Position numbers and translations under genes: made by a program | Shown here: positions 1-6,958 of the stretch, piece after piece | How the letters are laid out: every line of letters starts with the position of its first letter | Numbering within the stretch: the first letter of the stretch is position 1 | The notes under the pieces: generated by a model | The model's input: the letters and a program-made list of their open reading frames with translations, nothing else | What the model was told of the DNA's origin: nothing | Databases searched by the model: none | Source: an uncultured Alphaproteobacteria bacterium | GTDB taxonomy: Bacteria > Pseudomonadota > Alphaproteobacteria > RF32 > CAG-239 | Length of the DNA: 33,687 bases | NCBI GenBank assembly: GCA_934271715.1 | Contig: CAKQRZ010000016.1 | Span: forward strand, 1 to 33,687 | Reading direction: 5' to 3'

Positions 1-37
1 AACGGTCGTTTTTTTTACACAATTAAGGAGGAATAAG

Positions 38-754
38 ATGTTTAAGGGTATAGAATTTTTTAAAGAAAAGAGCAGGGGCGAGGAGTATGGATTGCTTCGC
101 TTTGCTCGCAATGACGCTTGTTCAGTCGGTCGGTCAATGATAGAAATGCTCGGCGTTCTGGCAATAATTGCAGTTCTTACTGTCGGCGGTATCGCTGGAT
201 ATTCCAAAGCAATGCGTACATGGAAAATGCAGCGAACGGCAGAAGAATATAGTTATCTTATTCAAGGATTGCTTGAACATATAGATAGTATTCGCAAAAT
301 TTCTAATCTTGAAGAAGGGGATGTACATCATGGCTTGGTTGACATTATAAAGGCTGCAAATCTGGCTCCTGAAACTTGGACGGAAGAAGTAACCGGACGC
401 AACGACCGACTTATTGATGACGATGGTAATCTTTTACAAATTTTTTCACGCTCACAACGTCTTGTTATTGATTTATATTTAGGCGGACGAGTAAAAACTG
501 ACGAAGGAGATATATCAACAAATTTTAATCCGGAATTTTGCCGTACATTATTTGTAAATGTTGTACAGCCTTTGCATTCAGCACTCTATACAAGCTATTT
601 TGTAGGTGGAGGAACTACATTTTGGGGCGATGCTTTTTGCGGTACAGCCAATCGGGCATGTATAAATGGTTTGAGTGTTGCAGAAATTCAAAAAGCTTGT
701 AGTTTTTGCTCAAAAAAAGCAGGAAGACCTTGTGGTCTTATTATGGAATTTTAA
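38..754 (+). CDS. Type IV pilin-like protein with prepilin N-terminal motif
   Basis: Predicted 238-residue pilin-like protein. The start is supported by a strong Shine-Dalgarno AAGGAGG at 25-31, six bases before the ATG. The prepilin signature GRSMIEMLGVLAII begins at about residue 31: G31 would precede the prepilin peptidase cut, E36 is the expected +5 glutamate, and a hydrophobic helix follows to about residue 54. The +1 residue is Arg rather than the usual Phe. The C-terminal domain carries paired cysteines and ends in 'EF'. It is clearly paralogous to the minus-strand gene ending at 5627; both share an 'RLVID' block, a 'PLHS' block and a closing Cys cluster. Residues 18-27 (GLLRFARNDA) are encoded by a dispersed 29-bp repeat. 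No pilus assembly genes lie nearby, so whether it is a pilus subunit, a minor pilin or a secreted pseudopilin is unknown. The family call is good; the function is inferred. Confidence 0.8.
   Translation: MFKGIEFFKEKSRGEEYGLLRFARNDACSVGRSMIEMLGVLAIIAVLTVGGIAGYSKAMRTWKMQRTAEEYSYLIQGLLEHIDSIRKISNLEEGDVHHGLVDIIKAANLAPETWTEEVTGRNDRLIDDDGNLLQIFSRSQRLVIDLYLGGRVKTDEGDISTNFNPEFCRTLFVNVVQPLHSALYTSYFVGGGTTFWGDAFCGTANRACINGLSVAEIQKACSFCSKKAGRPCGLIMEF
89..117 (+). repeat. 29-bp dispersed repeat inside pilin-like gene, copy 1
   Basis: This 29-bp sequence (GGATTGCTTCGC, variable base, then TTGCTCGCAATGACGC) recurs with one mismatch, inverted, at 6405-6433 in the other pilin-like gene. In both genes it is read in the same frame and encodes GLLR-F/V-ARNDA upstream of the pilin motif. 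The ends ATTGC and GCAAT are complementary, as in REP-like palindromes. Confidence 0.75.
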
Positions 755-773
755 TACATTCGTTATTGCAAAA

Positions 774-800
774 AAAACGCCCAAAAGGCGGTTTTATTTT
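774..800. terminator. Bidirectional intrinsic terminator
   Basis: A hairpin of CGCC (778-781) and GGCG (787-790) is flanked by an A-run on the left and TTTTATTTT on the right. It can therefore end transcription of the plus-strand pilin-like gene and of the minus-strand tRNA-Trp. The stem is short (4 bp of GC), so its strength is uncertain. Confidence 0.65.
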
Positions 801-876
801 TGGCAGGGGCAGTAAGATTCGAACTCACGACACTCGGTTTTGGAGACCGATGCTCTACCAACTGAGCTATACCCCT
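801..876 (-). tRNA. tRNA-Trp (anticodon CCA)
   Basis: The minus strand folds as a complete 76-nt cloverleaf. A 7-bp acceptor stem starts AGGGGTA; the D arm is AGCTCAGTTGGTAGAGC. The anticodon stem TCGGT/ACCGA encloses the loop CTCCAAA, giving anticodon CCA. The T arm contains GTTCGAATC, the discriminator base is G, and CCA is genome-encoded. Anticodon CCA reads UGG, so this is tRNA-Trp. A terminator lies immediately downstream at 774-800. Confidence 0.96.
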
Positions 877-978
877 ATAACACTTGCTTTTCACAATGTT
901 CTGATATTAGATACACAGTTTTATTACAAAAAGCAAGCATTTTTTTGTAGAAAAATACTTTTTGCACAAATATCATGT

Positions 979-2076
979 TTACATAAACGGCAATGGGTAA
1001 ATTGTGCCGCCGTCTTTAACCAGCTTTCCTTCTCCGCGTTTTAGCTGATATTCCGAATCGCGTCCTAAATCTTTATCAAAAATATCGCGGTAGTTGCCTA
1101 GCAGAGAAATAATTTCTTTAAGCCAATGAGGTTTTACTTTCAGGTCTGTCCACAGCTGTTCGTCGTCGCCAAGCAAATTGCGGATTTCCGGATTGTCGTT
1201 GGTGGAATAAAACTCCAGATTCTGCACATTTATATCATATTGTTCGGCCAAAAACAGCGCATTAAAAATCCATTTAAGCGCCAAGCGCAGTTCGGCGTTG
1301 TCGCGCTGTACATATGCATAAACCGGATGCAGGGCAATTTCCTGCTTCAGGACTTTGGCGCTTGCTCCCGGCAAATCGCGCAGAATTCCGTGCAGCATCA
1401 GTCCGCTGGCCGTCATCATCTGGCAGCGGTTTAGCAAAAAGGCCTCTTTAGCTTCTTTCAGGGTGTTAAAAGTTAAATATTTAATACCCAGATTATATTT
1501 CATATTATAGTCATCAAAATTTTTGTAATAATCGGAGTCGGTGGAAATGCAGATTTTTTTACCGCGGTAATTTTCCAAGTCATCCGAATCGTCTTTATGC
1601 ACCATCAGCATCTGGTGGTCATAATATAAAAATCCGGCGCTCAGGGCTTGGCGGGAGGTCTCGGTTTTGGCCGAATAAGCTCCGCCGCTCAGCATTACAT
1701 CAATCCGGTCTTCATCTAAAGCCCGAGACATGTTTTTTTGCGACACATTAACCATTTGGATTTTTTTGTTATCGCCTAACAGAGCCTGAGCGATGATACG
1801 GCATAAATCGGCGTCAATGCCGCTCCAGACGCCGTCTTCTTTATGGGCGTAGGTTTTTACGCTCATATCGCTGCCGCAGCGCACTTTGTTGTTCCAGACC
1901 ATTTGCTCAATCGGGCTGCGCTGCTGCTGAACCTGAGGCGCCAGCGGATGATAATAGGCCGGAGCTTCATAATAAACCGGTTCTTGAAACTGCGGAAGCG
2001 GCTGAGCCTGCGCAAGCATTGGTAAAAAAGCGGATAATACGCCGAATTTTAAAAATTTTTTCATCTTATTAACCAT
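979..2076 (-). CDS. Periplasmic amino-acid-binding protein (AapJ/SBP family 3-like)
   Basis: A 365-residue extracellular solute-binding protein of the polar amino-acid ABC-transporter class. A Sec signal peptide is evident (MKKFLKFGVLSAFLPMLAQA, cut near residue 24). The mature part shows the SBP_bac_3 fold pattern: 'GVWSGIDADLCRIIAQALLG', then 'DRIDVMLSGG', then a C-terminal 'GNYRDIFDKDLG' and 'DGGTIYPLP' typical of AapJ-like general L-amino-acid binders. Between the signal and the domain lies an unusual Tyr/Pro/Gln-rich linker (residues about 25-55). No permease or ATPase gene is adjacent, so the partner must lie elsewhere. Two starts are possible, at 2076 (MVNKMKK) and 2064 (MKK). Neither has a clear Shine-Dalgarno, and the second gives the more typical signal peptide. 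Ligand specificity cannot be read from the sequence. Confidence 0.82.
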   Translation of the reverse strand: MVNKMKKFLKFGVLSAFLPMLAQAQPLPQFQEPVYYEAPAYYHPLAPQVQQQRSPIEQMVWNNKVRCGSDMSVKTYAHKEDGVWSGIDADLCRIIAQALLGDNKKIQMVNVSQKNMSRALDEDRIDVMLSGGAYSAKTETSRQALSAGFLYYDHQMLMVHKDDSDDLENYRGKKICISTDSDYYKNFDDYNMKYNLGIKYLTFNTLKEAKEAFLLNRCQMMTASGLMLHGILRDLPGASAKVLKQEIALHPVYAYVQRDNAELRLALKWIFNALFLAEQYDINVQNLEFYSTNDNPEIRNLLGDDEQLWTDLKVKPHWLKEIISLLGNYRDIFDKDLGRDSEYQLKRGEGKLVKDGGTIYPLPFM

Positions 2077-2127
2077 TTTTGTGTTAATCTACATCTATAA
2101 ATGCAGTTTATAGGATATAAAATAAAG

Positions 2128-2793
2128 ATGAAAGTTTTCTTAAGACTTATTATATTTTTTTTAGTTTTGTTTATGTCGGCAGAGGTTTTTGCGGCGGAAA
2201 AAATCAATGCGGAAGAGGCTAAAAAGTGGGCAAATTCCAAGGGCAATCAGATTATACATATTTTAAATGATACTAATTTAGCCCGCAAATATAAAGCATT
2301 GGATGAGATTTTTTATAAAGATATAGATTTAGACCACGCCGCTAAATTTGCTGTCGGCAAATATTGGAAAAAGATGACGCCGGAGCAGCAAGAGCGATAT
2401 GTTCCGCTGTTTAAGCAGTACATCAACAGCCTGTATAAAGGATATCCGCTGAATTTAGGCGAGGGCGATATAGCGTTTTCCGTATCTAAAGTTCTGCCGA
2501 CCAAAACCGGCGCCGATGTGTGGTGTGTTATAAAACTTAAAAAGCTCAGCTCTGATGAGGCGCAGAACGGCTTTAACGTTTTGTTCAGCATTGCCAAGAC
2601 AAACGGGCTGCTGCAGGTGCGGGATTTAAAAATCGGCTCTAGCAGCCTGCTTTTGGCTTTCCGCGACCGCTTTTATAAGATGATATATGAGGATAGCGAT
2701 GAAGATATAGACTGGTTTTTGGAAGATTTGCAAACCATAACCCGCGACAACGAGCAAAAAAATCAACAAAACTTGGATAGCGGCGCATTTTAG
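2128..2793 (+). CDS. mlaC: MlaC/Ttg2D-family phospholipid-binding protein
   Basis: Periplasmic lipid carrier of the MlaC (toluene-tolerance Ttg2D) family, which ferries phospholipids between the outer-membrane MlaA complex and the inner-membrane MlaFEDB transporter. Seen here: an N-terminal signal peptide (MKVFLRLIIFFLVLFMSAEVFA), then the family block 'FAVGKYWKKMTPEQQERYV' followed by 'YINSLYKGYP', and a beta-rich half with 'VWCVIKLKK'. Length is about 220 residues, as expected. The frame is also open from an ATG at 2101, which would add nine residues; the 2128 start gives a cleaner signal peptide, but neither has a strong ribosome-binding site. It is divergent from the binding-protein gene. 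No mlaF, mlaE or mlaD is present, so the gene stands alone here and the exact Mla role is inferred. Confidence 0.78.
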   Translation: MKVFLRLIIFFLVLFMSAEVFAAEKINAEEAKKWANSKGNQIIHILNDTNLARKYKALDEIFYKDIDLDHAAKFAVGKYWKKMTPEQQERYVPLFKQYINSLYKGYPLNLGEGDIAFSVSKVLPTKTGADVWCVIKLKKLSSDEAQNGFNVLFSIAKTNGLLQVRDLKIGSSSLLLAFRDRFYKMIYEDSDEDIDWFLEDLQTITRDNEQKNQQNLDSGAF

Positions 2794-2795
2794 GG

Positions 2796-2824
2796 TTGAA
2801 ATCCGCAAATAACCTTTATATGAT
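2796..2824 (+). promoter_or_regulatory. Sigma70-type promoter for gltX-cysS
   Basis: TTGAAA (2796-2801), 17-base spacer, TATGAT (2819-2824): close to the sigma70 consensus. Transcription would start near 2831, about 40 bases before gltX. An inverted repeat (CGCAAA ... TTTGCG, roughly 2827-2852) lies in the predicted leader. Confidence 0.7.
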
Positions 2825-2869
2825 ACGCAAAGATTTTAAATTAAATTTGCGCAAAAAATAGGAAAATAA

Positions 2870-4192
2870 ATGTCTGAAATAAAAGTAAGATTCGCACCAA
2901 GCCCAACCGGCTTCATGCACATAGGCAACACCAGAACCGCTTTATTCAACTGGCTGCTGGCTAAAAAACTCGGCGGTAAATTTATGCTGAGAATTGATGA
3001 TACCGACCGTCTGCGTTCTAAAAAAGAATATGAGGATGCCATGCGCGAGAGCTTGGTGTGGCTTGGCTTTAAATGGAGCGAAGAAGCCCGCCAGTCGGCA
3101 CGTTTTGACCGCTATAATGAAGTTAAAGAAAAGCTTATGGCCGAGGGCAGAATTTACGCCTGCTATGAAACTCCGGAAGAGCTGGAAATTAAGCGTAAAC
3201 GCGCTATGGCAAAAGGTTTGGCTCCGGTGTATGACCGTCAGGCGCTGCATTATACCGCCGAGGATTTAGCCAAATTCAAAGCCGAAGGCCGCAAGCCGCA
3301 CTATCGCTTTAAGTTGCTGGACGGCGTGATAGAATGGAACGATATTGTGCGCGGACATTGCCGCTATGAGGCCGAAAAGCTCAGCGACCCGATTATCATC
3401 CGTGAAGACGGCAGCTATTTGTATCATCTGCCTTCTTGCATTGATGACAGCGACTTTGGTATTACTCATATTGTACGCGGAGAAGACCACACTACCAATA
3501 CAGCCTCGCAAATTCAAATGTTTGAGGCTATCGGCGGTAAAGTTCCGACTTTTGCCCACCTGCCGCTGCTGACCGGTACTGAGGGCAAGCTTTCTAAACG
3601 TTTGGGCAGCTTGGGCGTGCGCGAGCTAAAAGCAGAGGGCGTAGAAGCCATGGCGATTTGTTCATTTTTAGCAAAACTCGGCACTTCCGACGCTATAGAG
3701 CCGTATTATTCTTTGGATGAACTGGCAGAATCTTTGGATTTTAGTAAATTGGGGCGTTCTCAGCCTAAGTTTGATGAAGAAGAATTGAAACATTTCAACA
3801 CCAAAGTAGTTCGCTCAATGCCGTATAGTTTGGTAAAAGACCGTATTGACGCTGATGAAACGTTTTGGAATAATGTGCGCGCTAATTTAGATGTGGTAGA
3901 CGATGTAAAAGTTTGGGAAGACATTTGCCACAAAGAGGTTACTCCGATTATTGAAGATAAAGCCTTAACTGATTTAGCGGCTGAATTATTGCCGGCTGAA
4001 ACTTGGACTGAAAACACTTTTAATGAATGGATGTCAATTCTTAAAGCTCAAAGCGGCAAAAAAGGACGCGAGCTGTTTCATCCGGTACGCAAAGCGCTGA
4101 CGGCTTTGGATAATGGACCGGAACTAAAAACTCTGCTGCCGCTAATCGGTTATGAAAAAGCAAAAAAACGTTTGCTGGGGCAAAAAGCTTAA
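2870..4192 (+). CDS. gltX: Glutamate--tRNA ligase
   Basis: Cytosolic class I aminoacyl-tRNA synthetase that charges tRNA with glutamate. It opens with the family signature 'RFAPSPTGFMHIGN' (HIGH-type motif at residues 17-20). 'YRFKLLDGVIEWNDIVRG' and 'IVRGEDHTTNT' follow in the catalytic domain, and the KMSKS-type loop KLSKR is at about residue 240. The C-terminal anticodon-binding region ends in 'GYEKAKKRL'. At 440 residues it is slightly shorter than E. coli GltX, as in one of the two GltX classes of Alphaproteobacteria. Many of that class lack GlnRS and carry two GltX copies; which of the two this is cannot be told here. The start has an AGGAAA site just upstream. cysS follows 12 bases later. 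Confidence 0.95.
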   Translation: MSEIKVRFAPSPTGFMHIGNTRTALFNWLLAKKLGGKFMLRIDDTDRLRSKKEYEDAMRESLVWLGFKWSEEARQSARFDRYNEVKEKLMAEGRIYACYETPEELEIKRKRAMAKGLAPVYDRQALHYTAEDLAKFKAEGRKPHYRFKLLDGVIEWNDIVRGHCRYEAEKLSDPIIIREDGSYLYHLPSCIDDSDFGITHIVRGEDHTTNTASQIQMFEAIGGKVPTFAHLPLLTGTEGKLSKRLGSLGVRELKAEGVEAMAICSFLAKLGTSDAIEPYYSLDELAESLDFSKLGRSQPKFDEEELKHFNTKVVRSMPYSLVKDRIDADETFWNNVRANLDVVDDVKVWEDICHKEVTPIIEDKALTDLAAELLPAETWTENTFNEWMSILKAQSGKKGRELFHPVRKALTALDNGPELKTLLPLIGYEKAKKRLLGQKA

Positions 4193-4204
4193 CAGGAGGA
4201 TAAA

Positions 4205-5581
4205 ATGCCGGAAATATATTTGCACAATACCTTAAAACAGCGTAAGGATAAATTTATTCCGATAGACGCCGACAATGTGCGTATGTATGTCTGCGGACCA
4301 ACGGTTTATGACAAAGCTCATTTAGGCAACGCTAAAACTCCTGTTGTCTATGACGTTTTATATCGTTTGTTGTGCTATGTTTATGGTAAAGAGCACGTTA
4401 CCTATGTTTCTAACATCACCGATGTTGACGACAAAATTTTGAACAAACACAAAGAAACCGGAAAATCTATCCGTGAAATCACGGAGCAAACCTATAATTG
4501 GTATATTGACGATATGGCAAAATTAAATGTTTTATCGCCGAATTATCGTCCGCGCGCTACGGAATATATTCCGGAGATGATTAAACTGGTGGAATTGCTG
4601 CTAAAAAACGGTCATGCCTACATCGCCGATAAACAAGTTTTGTTTGATGTGGATTCTATGCCGAATTATGGCTTTTTATCCGGTCGCTCAATGAAAGAAA
4701 TGGTTGCCGGCGCGCGGGTGGAAATTGCCGACTATAAAAAGAATCCTGCCGACTTTATTTTGTGGAAACCATCAGATGCTGACCAACCTGGGTGGGATAG
4801 TCCGTGGGGTTATGGCCGTCCGGGGTGGCATTTGGAATGCTCTGCCATGAGTTCCAAATTGCTGGGCAATGATTTTGATATTCACGGCGGCGGTTCTGAT
4901 TTAATCTTTCCGCACCATGAAAATGAGTGCGCGCAATCTTGCTGTGCCTATCCGGGGACACATTTTGCCCACTATTGGGTGCATACCGGCATGCTGATGA
5001 TTAACGGCGTAAAAATGTCTAAATCGCTAGGCAATTTTTATACTGTTGATGAAATATTGGCTAAATATCCGGCCGAAGCCTTGCGTCTGCTGTTTTTAAC
5101 CACACATTATCATCAGCCGTTTAACTTTACGTTTGAGGGCTTGGAACAGGCTAAAAACATTTTGGATAAATTTTATAACGCTTTGCTGAAAAACGCCGAT
5201 ATTCCAGCCGAAAAAACAGAACCAAGCGAAAAGTTGATAGCTGCTTTGTGCGATGACTTAAACACACCGCTAGCCTTGTCATACTTGCACGAAACTTTGG
5301 GTAATTTGAATAAAGCCGAAACCAAAGAAGAGCGCGTAAAATATAAATCAGAACTTTTGGCTAACGCTTATATGCTTGGTTTATTATATAACGATGCTGA
5401 AAGCTGGTTTAAGGGAACTACCGACGCTGAAGACACAGAAATAGAAGCATTGATAGCAAAACGTGCCGAAGCTAAAAAGAATAAGGATTGGGCGACTGCC
5501 GACGCTATCCGCAACGAGCTGAAAAAGCGCGGAATTGTTTTGGAAGACAGTCCAACCGGCACAACTTGGAAAAAACTATAG
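4205..5581 (+). CDS. cysS: Cysteine--tRNA ligase
   Basis: Class I synthetase that attaches cysteine to tRNA-Cys. Motifs: 'MYVCGPTVYDKAHLGN' with the zinc-ligand Cys30 and the HIGH-type HLGN at 39-42; 'GRPGWHLECSAMSSKLLG' and 'FPHHENECAQS' supplying the remaining zinc ligands; KMSKS at residues 270-274. Length (458 residues) is normal for the family. The C-terminal helical domain ends 'LEDSPTGTTWKK', as in other CysRS. A perfect AGGAGG at 4194-4199 sets the start, 12 bases after gltX, so the two genes probably share one transcript from the promoter near 2800. A strong terminator follows directly. Confidence 0.96.
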   Translation: MPEIYLHNTLKQRKDKFIPIDADNVRMYVCGPTVYDKAHLGNAKTPVVYDVLYRLLCYVYGKEHVTYVSNITDVDDKILNKHKETGKSIREITEQTYNWYIDDMAKLNVLSPNYRPRATEYIPEMIKLVELLLKNGHAYIADKQVLFDVDSMPNYGFLSGRSMKEMVAGARVEIADYKKNPADFILWKPSDADQPGWDSPWGYGRPGWHLECSAMSSKLLGNDFDIHGGGSDLIFPHHENECAQSCCAYPGTHFAHYWVHTGMLMINGVKMSKSLGNFYTVDEILAKYPAEALRLLFLTTHYHQPFNFTFEGLEQAKNILDKFYNALLKNADIPAEKTEPSEKLIAALCDDLNTPLALSYLHETLGNLNKAETKEERVKYKSELLANAYMLGLLYNDAESWFKGTTDAEDTEIEALIAKRAEAKKNKDWATADAIRNELKKRGIVLEDSPTGTTWKKL

Positions 5582-5584
5582 AAA

Positions 5585-5630
5585 AAAGCAACCCCATCAA
5601 AAGGCAAAAACCGATGGGGTTTTGCTTTAA
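5585..5630. terminator. Bidirectional terminator between cysS and pilin-like gene 2
   Basis: An 8-bp perfect stem, ACCCCATC (5591-5598) with GATGGGGT (5613-5620), is extended by AGC/GCT pairs and flanked by A-rich left and T-rich right arms. It lies between convergent genes and can serve both; the pilin-like gene's stop codon falls inside the right arm. Confidence 0.85.
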
Positions 5631-6532
5631 AATTCTAAAACAATTGCACAAGATTGACCATCAGGACAGCTGGAGCAAGCTTTATGAATATCAGGCAAAG
5701 ATATTTGATTGAAACATTTTCTATTGGCTCCATCACAATAATTGTCTCCGAAATAAAGTGTTCTAGATTCATTATATATAAAAACATAGTATAAAGAAGA
5801 GTGTAAAGGAAGAGCTATATTTTGTATGAGTTTTTCACATAATCTTGGAGGCATTTTTTCATTGCCGCTATTGTGTAAGTCTCTAAGGAACATATCTATT
5901 ACCAGTCTATTGCTGCGAACATGCATCTGAACTATGTTTCCCAGACTATCTTCATAATGAATACCAGAATAATTCCAGCTGGCAGGAAATAAATCTATAG
6001 CTTTCAGAAAGCCCAAAAGATGAGTGCCATTGTCCAGTTTTTTGATGTCATCTAAATGCTCCATCATTCCAAAAATCAAATAAGCATATTCATCAATAGT
6101 CTTGTTAATTTTAAATTGCTCCATAGCTTTGGAATAGCCTGCGATACCACCAACTGATAATACAGCAATTATCGCCAGAACGCCGAGCATTTCTATCATA
6201 CTCCGCCCGGCTGAAACCTCGTATAGAGGCGCATCTAAAGCAGTTTTACGCTGTCTCAAAAAATTCATGTACATCCAATGTACACTAGGATTTTTTTCGC
6301 AGCTAGAAACCACTTTATCTACACCACTCTCCGCAGTTTTGAAGAATTTTGAGGCGTATTGGCGCACAACATCCAAACCCTTAAATGCGATGTTGTTTCT
6401 TTCGGCGTCATTGCGAGCAACGCGAAGCAATCCAGAACCCAAACCCGAAACGTCATACTTGTCGCCACACCCTGCAGGCTGTGGCAGACGAGTATCCATG
6501 ACTTTGTTGCCAACGGCAACGCATATTGACAT
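5627..6532 (-). CDS. Type IV pilin-like protein with repeat-built N-terminal extension
   Basis: A paralogue of the pilin-like gene at 38. The signature GRSMIEMLGVLAII is followed by the 'GGIAGYSKAM' helix. The C-terminal domain then shows 'RLVIDMFL', 'PLHSSLY', 'GANRKC', 'HKACSSC' and a final 'EF' in the same order as its paralogue. Taken from the ATG at 6532 the product is 301 residues, with about 107 residues before the pilin motif. That is far too long for a normal prepilin leader. This N-terminal part is encoded by repeats: a palindrome cluster, the 29-bp GLLRVARNDA repeat, and an 88-bp palindromic element. Three starts are possible: an inner ATG at about 6269 (MNFLRQRK), the ATG at 6532, or an SD-backed ATG at 6794 one frame off through a (CT)8 tract. 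No good Shine-Dalgarno precedes 6532. The pilin call is firm; the true start is not. Confidence 0.75.
   Translation of the reverse strand: MSICVAVGNKVMDTRLPQPAGCGDKYDVSGLGSGLLRVARNDAERNNIAFKGLDVVRQYASKFFKTAESGVDKVVSSCEKNPSVHWMYMNFLRQRKTALDAPLYEVSAGRSMIEMLGVLAIIAVLSVGGIAGYSKAMEQFKINKTIDEYAYLIFGMMEHLDDIKKLDNGTHLLGFLKAIDLFPASWNYSGIHYEDSLGNIVQMHVRSNRLVIDMFLRDLHNSGNEKMPPRLCEKLIQNIALPLHSSLYYVFIYNESRTLYFGDNYCDGANRKCFNQISLPDIHKACSSCPDGQSCAIVLEF
6233..6320 (-). repeat. 88-bp palindromic element inside coding sequence (copy A)
   Basis: On the plus strand it starts ATCTAAAG and ends CTTTATCT, with imperfect inverted ends. In the centre, two self-complementary TGTACA-type half sites surround a 5-base loop. 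It aligns over its whole length with the element at 25376-25462. Here it is read through in frame and encodes about 29 residues (DKVVSSCEKNPSVHW, then MYMNFLRQRKTALD), including a possible internal start codon. Confidence 0.7.
6405..6433 (-). repeat. 29-bp dispersed repeat, copy 2
   Basis: Matches 89-117 at 28 of 29 bases and is read in the same frame (GLLRVARNDA). Its position upstream of the pilin motif mirrors that in the paralogous gene. Confidence 0.75.
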
Positions 6533-6597
6533 TGCATGCGCAATGGCGTTATGGATTCTCCGCCGTGGTACTTCCAGCAGGGAGTACCGGCGAAGAA
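6465..6597 (-). repeat. String of four small palindromes in the N-terminal coding region
   Basis: Four palindromes lie close together: CCACA-cCCTGCAGGc-TGTGG at 6465-6484; GTTGCC-aac-GGCAAC at 6506-6520; CATTGC-atgc-GCAATG around 6530-6545; and a long stem pairing TTCTCCGCCGTGGTACT with AGTACCGGCGAAGAA at about 6556-6597. All fall within an open frame continuous with the pilin-like gene. They look like dispersed REP/RPE-type repeats that have been absorbed into coding sequence. Confidence 0.6.
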
Positions 6598-6794
6598 TGA
6601 CGCTGATAGTGGAGACGGAAAAGCGCGGAAATGTGCCGCCTGTTATTTTATTTTTTAATGGGTTATTTTCGAATGTGTGATTTTTTATGCTGAACTCTGC
6701 AAAAACACGCTGAGCGGCAGAAAATACGCCTTTAATCAGATGTTTAGGATTTGCAGAGAGAGAGAGAGAGACCTTTGAATAGCTTATTTTTCAT
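6533..6794 (-). other. Upstream open frame and SD-backed start, out of frame with pilin-like gene 2
   Basis: Reading the minus strand, an ATG at 6794 has a strong Shine-Dalgarno (AGAGGAAAG) and a promoter at 6831-6859. It reads MKNKLFKGLSLSL through a (CT)8 tract, then meets TAA at about 6744. The frame of the downstream pilin-like gene is open without a stop from 6790 to 6532, about 86 codons, but has no start of its own in that stretch. One extra CT, or two fewer, would join the two and give a protein of about 389 residues. This looks like the real 5' end of the pilin-like gene in an 'off' configuration, or a recent frameshift. Confidence 0.6.
6755..6771. repeat. Dinucleotide tract (AG/CT)8
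   Basis: Seventeen bases of perfect alternation, read as (CT)8 on the minus strand, seven to eight codons after the SD-backed ATG at 6794. It is positioned as in genes that vary by slipped-strand mispairing. Confidence 0.9.
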
Positions 6795-6830
6795 CTTTCT
6801 TTCCTCTTAAATTAGTTGTTTTACGCTTTT

Positions 6831-6859
6831 ATTTTAACGAAACAAAATCCGAAAGTAAA
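6831..6859 (-). promoter_or_regulatory. Promoter for the 6794 start
   Basis: On the minus strand: TTTACT (6859-6854), 17-base spacer, TAAAAT (6836-6831). Transcription would start about 30 bases before the ATG at 6794. It is divergent from the promoter at 6887-6915. Confidence 0.55.
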
Positions 6860-6886
6860 GATAATTTTAGGGACGTTATTTTCTAT

Positions 6887-6915
6887 TTGACAAAATAGTC
6901 AAACTTTGCTATAGG
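6887..6915 (+). promoter_or_regulatory. Promoter for the small Cys-motif gene, with inverted repeat
   Basis: TTGACA (6887-6892), 17-base spacer, TATAGG (6910-6915). An inverted repeat TTTGAC-N6-GTCAAA (6886-6903) overlaps the -35 box and could be an operator; no regulator is assigned. Confidence 0.6.
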
Positions 6916-6958
6916 AATTGCATATTTTTTATTATTAACGTTTAAAATTATTTTTGTT

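Noticed and set aside
706..1044. Plus-strand open frame of 112 codons
   Set aside because: It runs through the tRNA-Trp gene on the other strand and the end of the binding-protein gene; no start signal.
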